Shown here piece after piece: positions 18,420-28,400 of a stretch of 64,000 bases of DNA (within the stretch, counting starts at the first letter, position 1; every line of letters begins with the position of its first letter). The position numbers and the translations under genes were made by a program. The stretch comes from Bacteroidaceae bacterium. GTDB lineage: Bacteria > Bacteroidota > Bacteroidia > Bacteroidales > Bacteroidaceae. The notes under the pieces are model-generated. The model was not told the DNA's origin and searched no databases. It saw only the letters and a program-made list of their open reading frames with translations. The DNA is taken from contig JAFNXL010000010.1 in the NCBI GenBank assembly GCA_017379075.1, positions 84,025-148,024 on the forward strand. The letters are read 5' to 3'.

Positions 18420-18901
18420 AACGAATAGGACTGCTCAGCGACACGCACGCCTATTGGGACGCGCGATACACCAAATATTTTTCTGAATGTGATGAGATTT
18501 GGCATGCCGGAGACATCGGCTCCATGGACATCATCACCCAACTGGAAGAGATTTGTCCCGTCCGTGCCGTAACAGGCAACATAGACGGTGGCGAACTGTG
18601 CCGGTGCTTCCCAAAAGTGTTACGATGGCAATGCGAAGAGGCTGACGTTATGATGACGCATATCGGAGGCTATCCCGGACGGTACGACGTCCGCATCAGG
18701 CAACAACTGATGCAGAACCCGCCCGACCTTTTCATCAGCGGCCACAGCCATATCCTGAAAGTGCTGTATGACAAAAGCCTCTCCCTTCTGCACATCAACC
18801 CCGGAGCTGCCGGCATACAAGGCTGGCAACAAGTACGCACACTGGTGCGCTTTACGGTAGAAGGGAAAAACTTTAAAGATTTGGAAGTGATAGAACTGTA
18901 A
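18416..18901 (+). CDS. YfcE/MJ0936-type metallophosphoesterase
   Basis: A small cytoplasmic metal-dependent phosphodiesterase of the calcineurin-like superfamily. The 161 residues contain the metal-binding motifs SDTHAYW, HAGDIGS, TGNIDGG, THIGGYPG and SGHSHI in the expected order. The physiological substrate is not predictable. It overlaps the end of the MATE gene by 4 bp, and the pair form an operon. The convergent cysQ gene ends 52 bp further on. Confidence 0.88.
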   Translation: MKRIGLLSDTHAYWDARYTKYFSECDEIWHAGDIGSMDIITQLEEICPVRAVTGNIDGGELCRCFPKVLRWQCEEADVMMTHIGGYPGRYDVRIRQQLMQNPPDLFISGHSHILKVLYDKSLSLLHINPGAAGIQGWQQVRTLVRFTVEGKNFKDLEVIEL

Positions 18902-18953
18902 TACGCCGAACGAGAGCAGGTTCGCATTGCGAAATGCAAAAATACAAAACTGT

Positions 18954-19781
18954 TTACTTCGCGCCACTCTCCACCAAGAACCAGGGATTCAGCAAATCCT
19001 CCTTGTTGTATTTGAGCGGACAGCCCGTTTCCGCATTTATCACAGAACAACCGGATGCACGGGCAATGGCGTCACCGGCTGCCGTGTCCCACTCCATCGT
19101 AGGCGCATAACGGGGATAAGCATCAGCCGCGCCCTCCGCCACCATACATATCTTTATACTGCTTCCGCTGCTAAGCAGTTCCACCTTGCCATGAAGGCGC
19201 TGCATTTCATCCACATAAGCTTGTGTGTCGGCACTCATGTGCGAGCGGGATGCCACCACCACAAAAGATTCGCGGACAGGCATTTCCAGCGGAAGCCGCT
19301 TTCCCGCAGAAAGGATTTCCTCCACATCGGGGAACGTTTCTCCACAGGTTACGGTTGCCTTGAAAGCACCGTCCTCACTTCCCCAATACAGAAGGTCTTT
19401 GGCCGGCACATAAATGACACCCATGACGGGAATCTGATTCTTGACCAATGCGATATTGACGGTGAACTCACCATTCTTCTTTATAAATTCCTTGGTGCCG
19501 TCCAACGGATCCACCACCCACAGACAATCCCAGGCACTTCTTTCCTCGTAGGGCAAATGACGGCCTTCCTCGCTCAACACCGGTATGCCGGTTGGCTCCA
19601 AAAAGCCCATTATACGGCAATGCGCGGCCTTGTCGGCCAATGTCAGCGGACTGTTATCCGCCTTCTTCTCTATTCCGAAATCCTGCTTGGGGTCATTATA
19701 AATTTGTATAATGTCGCGTCCGGCCTGCAAAGCCGCAACGATTGCTGTCTTTAAAAGATTTTGTGTATTATTCATCGTCAT
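18954..19781 (-). CDS. cysQ: 3'(2'),5'-bisphosphate nucleotidase
   Basis: CysQ removes the 3'-phosphate from PAP and PAPS, clearing the inhibitory product of sulfate assimilation. The 275-residue protein has the inositol-phosphatase-fold signatures VVDPLDGTKEFI and APTMEWDTAAGDAIA, plus the Glu motif PVLSEEG. Its start overlaps the stop of the C10 peptidase gene by 4 bp (ATGA). A second ATG two codons later is also possible. Confidence 0.92.
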   Translation of the reverse strand: MTMNNTQNLLKTAIVAALQAGRDIIQIYNDPKQDFGIEKKADNSPLTLADKAAHCRIMGFLEPTGIPVLSEEGRHLPYEERSAWDCLWVVDPLDGTKEFIKKNGEFTVNIALVKNQIPVMGVIYVPAKDLLYWGSEDGAFKATVTCGETFPDVEEILSAGKRLPLEMPVRESFVVVASRSHMSADTQAYVDEMQRLHGKVELLSSGSSIKICMVAEGAADAYPRYAPTMEWDTAAGDAIARASGCSVINAETGCPLKYNKEDLLNPWFLVESGAK

Positions 19782-21724
19782 TTCATTATTATCTTTTTAT
19801 TTTTCCTGTTGTCTCCCTGGCGTATGACAAGCCCTTTGGATGTTGTACCTTCTGGCAGCCTGCGCCCTCCCATGTCATAATATTTCGCATTTCCACCTTC
19901 TGCCTCCACCTTGCCGACAGAAGTGCCTGGCTCCACTACATGAATCGTCTTGAGCGGTTCTTCCGAGAGCCACACCAGGCTGTCCGTAAAGAGATTGCCC
20001 TCATAGGCAACCCGCAGATGATACGGTCCGGAGGCTACTCCCACCCAAGTCCGATTGAATTGCCTAACAGTCTCTTCACCATCGGACAAGGTGAGGCCCT
20101 GGTATTGGATAATGCGCAAGTCATTCGGATTGTCTTCGGGAGAAAGTACCACATAGAACCTGCCGCAGAACTCGGCACGATGGCAACGCAAGCCAATGGA
20201 GAAAGGTGGCTTTGTGGCACGGACAATGGTGTCTGGGAAATCATAGTCTTCCAACGTCAGATAGGCCGACGCCAATTCATTGGCACACAGATGCACACTG
20301 TCTTTCCCCACATTGAGCATCAGGTAATTGGGGGTTCCCACGCTTGTCCTTGCCTCTTCCCAATTTCCCTGCCCTTCCTCAAAGCAGGGAACCACACGAT
20401 AGGTTCCCTCTTCCGTATTGGCTGGCAGCACAAAAGAGAGGGTGTCGGTGTAGGCAATTCCATCGTTATCCAAGAATTGGAACTCATGAGGATATTCTGC
20501 CAACGAGGTTACAACTTTGTCATTTTTTTTCAGCAACAACGCCACCTTTCCCTGATGATAGTTCCATCCCACATTAGCCAAATAAGACGTGATAACGCTT
20601 AACGTATCCGCAAGCAATCCTTTGCTACGGACGGCCTCTATGTGGGAGAAACCAAACGAATGACGTTCCGTCTGCATTTCCGGGGAAGAGAGCGGCGGCT
20701 GTATGCCGATGGTCATATACTGCAGAAGGTTCATTCCACCTTCAGGATTGTTTTCATCATACCATTCCGGCTGTTTGGGCGTCAGATACGGCAAGTAATA
20801 GTATCCGTCCACCTCGCCGGACATACCCAAGTTCAGATGAAACAGTCCCTGCTCATCGTAACCGTCGCAGCAAAACGCATGAGAAAGAGAGGGCGACTGG
20901 GCAGACATCAGCACTGGCCTTCCCTCGGCCAATTCCCTTTTCAGCATCAGCTCCCATTCGGAATAGGTATAGAAATCGCGGTAACACATCTGCATTCCCT
21001 TGTCATAACCGAAAAAACCGGCCAATGCCTGGGGTTGCCGAATGGAATAGGCGCCACTTGCATCCACACCATATTGCATGTTCACCAAAATGCCGCAATC
21101 GCGCAACAAGGATGCCACCGCCATCAGTTCCGCTGAAGAATATCTGCCTTCTTCATAGACATCCAACATTTGTTCAAAATCATACCCCCCAGCAGGAAAC
21201 TCCGCCGTCAGCGTTTGCCCGCAACCTACGGAGTCGGTATAGGTATAAGTTCCGTTTCCCTGCGCAAAACGATGATACCTAATCACTTGCGCCATGGCAT
21301 GCGCCACGCATCCAACGGCACAATTCTCACCATCTATCTGCGGAGCAAGCGTATTGTAAGGCGCAAACTGATGCCACAGGTCGGTCAATAAAGGCTCCAC
21401 CCGTTCTGGATAGGCCGCCATGTTCATGGTATAGTTCCTTGCCGGAATACGTTCCGAACGCTCGTAACATTCCAGTATCCACCTGAATGTGGGATGTTCC
21501 ATAGCCTTTGCGATATTACATTCCGGAACCCGCGCCAAGACACGAGGCCCAAATGCCGAGGTATTGAGCAACTCAAAACCTTTACGGGGAGAAAGTTCCC
21601 TTACCATCAGTTTTCCTTTTCCTGGCACAAGGGTTGGTTGTGCATGGAGAGGCATTGCTGCCATCAAGCACAGCAGCCAAAGGCAGGAGAACAGGCTATG
21701 TTTTAATGATAAAAGTTTCATCAA
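19778..21724 (-). CDS. C10-family cysteine peptidase (streptopain-like), T9SS cargo
   Basis: C10 peptidases are secreted papain-fold proteases related to SpeB and interpain. The 648-residue protein has a signal peptide ending near AMPLHAQP, a propeptide, the catalytic-cysteine block ENCAVGCVAHAMAQV (Cys at about 139), the histidine block SHAFCCDGYDEQGLFHLN (His about 282, Asn about 298), long beta-rich C-terminal domains, and a tail KYYDMGGRRLPEGTTSKG with a basic end, typical of T9SS type A sorting. The block after the Asn reads LGMSG instead of the usual WGWGG, so activity may be altered. The gene lies between ruvA (9 bp) and cysQ in one operon, an unrelated company. Confidence 0.85.
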   Translation of the reverse strand: MMKLLSLKHSLFSCLWLLCLMAAMPLHAQPTLVPGKGKLMVRELSPRKGFELLNTSAFGPRVLARVPECNIAKAMEHPTFRWILECYERSERIPARNYTMNMAAYPERVEPLLTDLWHQFAPYNTLAPQIDGENCAVGCVAHAMAQVIRYHRFAQGNGTYTYTDSVGCGQTLTAEFPAGGYDFEQMLDVYEEGRYSSAELMAVASLLRDCGILVNMQYGVDASGAYSIRQPQALAGFFGYDKGMQMCYRDFYTYSEWELMLKRELAEGRPVLMSAQSPSLSHAFCCDGYDEQGLFHLNLGMSGEVDGYYYLPYLTPKQPEWYDENNPEGGMNLLQYMTIGIQPPLSSPEMQTERHSFGFSHIEAVRSKGLLADTLSVITSYLANVGWNYHQGKVALLLKKNDKVVTSLAEYPHEFQFLDNDGIAYTDTLSFVLPANTEEGTYRVVPCFEEGQGNWEEARTSVGTPNYLMLNVGKDSVHLCANELASAYLTLEDYDFPDTIVRATKPPFSIGLRCHRAEFCGRFYVVLSPEDNPNDLRIIQYQGLTLSDGEETVRQFNRTWVGVASGPYHLRVAYEGNLFTDSLVWLSEEPLKTIHVVEPGTSVGKVEAEGGNAKYYDMGGRRLPEGTTSKGLVIRQGDNRKNKKIIMK

Positions 21725-21733
21725 TTCCCGTTA

Positions 21734-22339
21734 TCAAAGCATTTTCAAGGCCAGCTTGATTACGCGCTCAACAGGAGCCTGGGGTTCCTGACGTAAAATC
21801 TGCTGTGCCACCTTATGCGAAGGAGCAGGACTGAAGCCCAACATGGTAAGCGCTGACACCGCTTCCTCCAACACCTCCGCATTCACTCCCGGCGATGCGG
21901 CAGACGAAGCCGAAGGAGCGGCAGAAGCGTCAATTCCCAATGAACCAATCTTATCCCGCAAATCCACGATGATTCGCTGGGCGGCCTTGGGGCCGATTCC
22001 CTTTATCTGCTTCAGCATCTTGTCGTTACCCTCGCTGATGACATTGCACAATTCCGCTGTGGTCATTGCGCTCAGTATCATTCTGGCTGTACCGGCTCCG
22101 ATGCCGCTCACACTGATCAAGAGCATGAAAAGGGAACGCTCTGCCGTGGTGCTGAACCCCCACAACTGGAAAGCATCCTCGCGAATGGCCTCATAGATCC
22201 ACACCTTCACTTCGTCCTTTCCTTGCAATGCCGCATAAGTGTTGAGGGATATGTTCACTCCATACCCCACCCCACCACAGTCTACCACAGCCATTGCAGG
22301 GGTGAGTTCGGACAAACGGCCACGTAAGTATTCTATCAT
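21734..22339 (-). CDS. ruvA: Holliday junction branch migration complex subunit RuvA
   Basis: RuvA binds four-way junctions and loads the RuvB motor. The 201-residue protein starts [30 protein letters not shown] (shown here only in part: MIEYLRGRL), has helix-hairpin-helix motifs [17 protein letters not shown] and [17 protein letters not shown], and a C-terminal domain with the [12 protein letters not shown] motif that contacts RuvB. It is first in the ruvA-C10-cysQ operon and is divergent from sprA. Confidence 0.95.
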   Translation of the reverse strand: MIEYLRGRLSELTPAMAVVDCGGVGYGVNISLNTYAALQGKDEVKVWIYEAIREDAFQLWGFSTTAERSLFMLLISVSGIGAGTARMILSAMTTAELCNVISEGNDKMLKQIKGIGPKAAQRIIVDLRDKIGSLGIDASAAPSASSAASPGVNAEVLEEAVSALTMLGFSPAPSHKVAQQILRQEPQAPVERVIKLALKML

Positions 22340-22368
22340 AATTCTTTCTTTTCAAGTGTTTGTTGGGA

Positions 22369-22376
22369 CAAAGATA
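22369..22376 (-). promoter_or_regulatory. -7 box of the ruvA operon promoter
   Basis: TATCTTTG on the minus strand lies 30 bp upstream of the ruvA start. No clear TTG is found 19-21 bp further up. The 124-bp gap also has to hold the sprA promoter, for which I see no clean consensus. Confidence 0.5.
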
Positions 22377-22463
22377 GTCAATTTTGGGGAAAATATTGGC
22401 CGTAGCATTAAAAAAAGAGGAAAAGTGATATAATAAATTCCCGTCGCACTCGTTATATATATC

Positions 22464-25400
22464 GTGAGCGCGCGAAAACTTTTTGCCCTTTTCCTCATAG
22501 CATTCAGCATTCATGTGCTGGCCGCCATGCACCTGGCATCTCCCCTGAACGAGATGCCCGCAACTGTTTTATCCCCCGGAACGGCAAAGCAAGACACCAT
22601 TGCAAAAGACACCACAACAAAGCGCAAGCCCCGATACAGCGTAAGACGCACCGGCACCTCCGGCACAGACGACCTGAAAAAGAAGACGGCAGACTTGCGC
22701 GACCCGGACAACCTGAAGACAGAAGTCACTTACGACGAAAAGGACAATTCCTACACTGTAGGCACCACACTTGACCCTCTGGACAAGGGCCAGAAAAAAG
22801 GAGCCGGAGCCAGCCGCAGAAGCACCCCCACCCCACAGAGCGGAAAGAGCTCAGCCACCGGCCCGATGGGCAGCATCCTGCCAACCAACAGCAACGGCTT
22901 CAACCTCACCACCGCCACCGGCTATCTGAGCGCCCCATTGTTGATGACACTTGAGGAATACCAGGAGTGGAGCATCAAGGAAAGCATGAAGCGCTACTAC
23001 AAACAGAAAAATGCGGAAGCGTTTGAGCAGGAAGGGAAAAACAAGTTCGACTTCACCGACATGAAATTTGACCTGGGTCCCGCGGAAAAAATATTTGGCC
23101 CCGGAGGCGTGCAGATTAAGACACAGGGAAGTGCCGAGCTGAAACTGGGCGGAAACATGAAGCGGGTGAACAACCCTGCACTTGCGGCCAACCGCAGAAA
23201 AACCTTCGGATTCGATTTTGATGAAAAAATCAACCTCAGCCTGACGGGTAAGGTTGGAGACAAAATCAATCTTAACCTGAACTACAACACCGAGTCAACT
23301 TTTGATTACGACGCCCAAAACCTTAAGCTGAAATATGACGGCAAGGAAGACGACATCATCAAGCTGATTGAAGCCGGAAACATCTCATTCCCCAGCAACA
23401 TGAGTCTGGTGCCGGGCGTGAGCAGCCTTTTCGGTTTGCGCACCGATGTGCAGTTCGGCCGTCTGAAGATGCAGACCGTGGTAAGCCAAAAGAAGAGTGC
23501 GAGCAAGAGTGTAAGCAGCAAAGGCGGAAGCCAGACCAACACCTTTGAGTTCTCGGCCACCAACTACGAAGAGAACCGCCACTTCTTCCTGAACCACTTC
23601 TTCCGCCAGCAATACGACCGCAACATGCAGTCGCTCCCCACCATTGCCAGCGGAATCTCCATCAAGCGCGTGGAAATCTGGGTTACAAACAAGACGGCCA
23701 GCACCACCAACAACCGCAACATCATCGCTTTGGCCGACCTGGGAGAAAACTCTCAGGTAAGCAACCCCATCTGGACCGTCAACAACGAATACCGTGTTCC
23801 CGCCAACCGTGCGAACTCGCTGTACGACATGCTGGTAAACAACTATGCCGGAGCGCGAGACATCAGCCAGGCCACCGGCGTGCTTGACCAGATTCCCGGA
23901 TTTGAGGGTTCTGTAGATTACGAAAAACTGCAAAGCGCACGCCTGCTCTCCAGCAACGAATACTCCGTCAATCAGGCATTGGGATACGTCAGTCTGAACA
24001 GCACGTTACAGACCGATGACGTACTGGCCATAGCCTATGAATACACCTACGGCGGCACAACCTATCAGGTGGGTGAATTTGCGGCCGACCTGAGCAACAA
24101 TTCAGAAGCCCTTTTCGTGAAATTGCTCAAGGGCACCACCGGAAGCCCCAAATCGCCCAGCTGGAAATTGATGATGAAGAACATCTACAATCTGGGTGCC
24201 AGCAGCATGAGCAGCGAGAAGTTCCGCCTGGACATCAAGTATCAGAGCGACAGCTCGGGCGTGTATCTGACCTACATCCCCGAGGAAAAGCTGAAGAACA
24301 CCCCCCTGTTGCGTGCCATGCAGCTGGACCGTCTGGACGCCAACAACAACCTGAACAGCAACGGCCAGTTCGACTATATTGAAGGATTCACCGTCAGCCG
24401 CGGACGCATCATTTTCCCCGTAGCGGAACCGTTCGGAAGCCATCTTCGCAAATGGATTGGCAATGATGCGATAGCCGACAAATATTGCTTCCCGGAATTG
24501 TATGACAGCACCAAGACCGTTGCCAAACAGATTGCCGAGCACGACAAGTTCCTGCTCACCGGCCAGTACAAGGGAAGCAACAGCAGCGAAATTGACCTGG
24601 GCGTAACCAACATTGCGCAAGGCTCCGTAATCGTAACCGCCGGCGGTGTGACCCTGACAGAGAACAGCGACTATCTGGTGGATTACAGCATGGGCCGCGT
24701 CACCATCATCAACCAGAGCATTCTGGATGCCGGCACAAAGGTCAATGCCAGCGTGGAAAGCAACGACAACTATGGCATGCAGCGCAAGACCATGATGGGC
24801 GTGAACCTCGACTATGAGGTAAGCAAGAACTTCACTTTAGGCGGAACGCTGATGTTCCTCAACGAACAGCCCTTGACCACAAAGGTAAATATGGGCAGCG
24901 AGCCGTTGAAGAACACCCTTTGGGGCGCCCGCATCAACTGGAAGCGCGAGAGCCAGTGGCTTACGGACATGGTGGACAAGCTGCCTTTGATACAGGCCAC
25001 ACAGCCCAGCCAGATTTCCATCAATGCGGAAGTGGCGCAACTTATGGCCGGACAGAACAAGAAGATTCAGGGCGAGGCGTCATATCTGGACGACTTTGAA
25101 AACAGCAGCCAGAAGACCAGCCTTTCACAGCCCACCTACTGGATTATGGCCAGTACGCCCAGCATGTTTGCGGAGAGCAAGCTCACAAGCGATGTACGCT
25201 ACGGTTACAACCGCGCCCTAATGGCATGGTACTATGTGGACCCCATCTTCACCCGCCGAAGCAGCACACTCACGCCCAGCCATATCAAGAGCGACCTGGA
25301 GCAGCTTTCAAACCATTACGTACGCGAGGTCTATGAACGCGAGCTTTATCCGCAGAAGGCACAGAACAGCTACACCAGTGCCAGCAGCCTGAGCGTGCTC

Positions 25401-28400
25401 AACCTCGCCTTTTATCCCTCTGAGCGTGGTCCTTACAACCTTACCACAGACGTAACGTCAGACGGCCGCCTCACCCGTCCGGAAACAAAATGGGGCGGAC
25501 TGATGCGCCGAATGGAGAATACCGACTTTGAGGCACAGAACATCCAGTACATCGAATTCTGGATGATGGATCCCTTCGTGTACAAAAAAGACACGCCCGG
25601 AAATCATGGCGGCGATTTCTACATCAATCTGGGAGAGGTAAGCGAAGACATTCTCAAGGACGGAAAGAAGTATTTTGAAAGCGGAATGCCCGTTGACGGC
25701 AACAGCCAGTATTTCACCGAAACCATTTGGGGCCGTATGCCCAACACCAGCAGCGTAACCTACGCATTCAATAATGAAGAAGGTTCGCGCGCACGACAGG
25801 ACATTGGTCTGAACGGTCTTACCGATGAAGAAGAAAAGTCATTTGCCACCTATCAGCAATTCCTCGCCCAGATGCAGGGCCGTGTCAATGCGCAGGTGTA
25901 TGACAGCTTGCAGGCCGACCCCGCGAACGACAACTACCACTATTACCGCGGAACGGATTTCGACCGTGCACAGACCAGTATTCTGAACCGTTACAAGCGC
26001 ATCAACATGCCCCAGGGCAACAGCGCGGACAGCGACACCAACCCCGAAAGCTATGAAACGGCCTGGAAGAGCACGCCCGACATCGAAGACATCAACCAGG
26101 ACTATACGCTGAACGAATATGAGAAGTACTACCAGTATCGCATAAGCATCCGTCCGGAGGACATGGTGGTCGGACGCAACCACATTGCCGACAAGCGCCA
26201 GGCCAGCGTAAAGCTCCGCAACGGCAAGACAGAAGAATGTACATGGTACCTGTTCCGTGTGCCCATTGACGCATACGAAAGCCGAGTGGGCAGCATTTCC
26301 GATTTCACCAGCATCCGCTTCATGCGAATGTTCATGACCGGATTCAGCGAGGAAGTCATCCTTCGTCTGGCCACCCTCGACCTGGTACATGGCGACTGGC
26401 GCACCTACGACCAGCCCCTTTACGTCGGCCAGTCTCCCTCATCAGACGGCACCATCACCGTCAGCACGGTCAATATCGAAGAGAACAACGACAAGGAGCC
26501 TGTCAATTACGTGTTGCCTCCCGGCATCAGCACCATTACAGACCCCAGCCAGACCCAATTGGTGGAAAGCAACGAGCAGGCCATGGCCATCACCGTGGAC
26601 GGCCTTGCCCCCGGCGATGCCAGAGCCGTGTATAAGAACTGCAACTACAACATGCGCCAGTACAAACACCTTCAGATGTTTGTCCACGCCAATGCGCTGG
26701 CGCAGAACATTACCGCCACAGCGGATGGCGAGACCAGCATCTTCATCCGTTTGGGTTCCGACTACAAGAGCAACTACTACGAATACGAAGTGCCCTTGAA
26801 ACTGACTCCCCCGAGCAACAAATACAACCGCTACTCACCGGCAGACCAACGTGCCGTATGGCCCGAGGACAACCTCATTGACATCGACCTGGACATCTTC
26901 ACCAACCTCAAGAAGGCACGCAACACACGCAACAGCCTGGGCATGGCCTCATATAACGCACGCTATTCAGAATATGACGAACGTCGTCCCAGCAACAAGG
27001 TCACCATCATGGGTAACCCCACATTGGGCGAGGTCAAGACCATCATGGTGGGTGTGCGCAACAACGGACGCACGGTCAAGAGCGTGGAAGTATGGGCCAA
27101 CGAACTGCGTCTGCAGGAATTCTCCAACGAAGGCGGATGGGCGGCTCAGGGCAACATGAACGTCCAGCTCAGTGACATCGGTAGCGTGAATGTGGCGGCA
27201 CAAATGGAGACGGCCGGTTTCGGTGGCATTGAGCAGAGCGTGGCCGACCGCAGCGACGAGAACACCATAGACTACACCGTAACCACACAAGTGGAGCTGG
27301 GACGCATCCTGCCCGAAAAAGCCAAGGTGAGCGTGCCCTTGTATTACAGTTATGGAAAGACCACCGTCAAGCCGAAATACAACCCGTTCGACACGGACAT
27401 GATGCTTCAGGACGCCATCGACGCACTGGCCACACAACAGGAACGCGACTCGCTGAGCTCGCTTACCACACACACCGAGCGCAGCCGCAACCTCTCTTTC
27501 AGCGGCATCCGCGTGAACATTGCCAGCAAGAAGCACCCCATGCCCTACGACCCCGCCAACTTCACCTTCAACTACAGCCACACCGAACAAAGCACGGAAG
27601 GCGAAACCACGGTATATGAGAACGAGCGCACCTGGAAGGGCGGCATGAACTACTCCTGGAGCCCCAACTGGAAAACATGGGAACCCTTCAAGGACCTCAA
27701 GGGAAAGAGCAAGTGGCTGCAGATTGTAAAAGACCAGAACTTGTCCTTCGCCCCACAGAGCATCACGTTCAACACCGACCTCACACGCAATTACTACGAG
27801 TTGCAGGAACGCGATTTGGACAATCTGCAAAGCCCCAACGCACTGCCCGTCAACTTCAGCCAAAGCTTCCTCTGGAACCGCCAGTTCCAGTTGAGGTGGG
27901 ACATTTTCAAGGCACTTCACTTCAACTTCCAGAGCGGCACACGCGCCGAAGTGGAAGAGCCCTACATGCAAGTGAACAAAGACCTTTACGCCGACCGCTA
28001 CGACGCATGGAAGGACAGCGTAAAGATGAGCCTGCGCAACTTTGGCCGTCCGTTGGACTACAACCAGACCGTACAGGTAAGCTACAAGCTGCCCATTCAC
28101 CGCATCCCCATCTTCGACTGGATTACGGCCGACGGAAGCTACAACGGCACTTACGGATGGAAGCGCGGAGCCGAACTGCAGGACGGCAGCACGCTCGGAC
28201 ACACCGTAAACACACAACGCACCATCAATCTGAACGGCAAGCTGGCCATGGAGACCCTCTATAACCACTCGCCCTTCCTCAAGGAAGCCAACAAACGCTT
28301 CTCTGCCTCAAATGCAAAGAACGAGGCCAACAAGAAGGTGCAGGAAAAGAAACGGAAAGACGAGGCCAAGCAAAAGCAGAAGGAAGAGCAGGAGAAGATG

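Noticed and set aside
26967-28268. Minus-strand open frame inside sprA
   Set aside because: It lies wholly within the conserved SprA frame, with no promoter and no recognisable protein.
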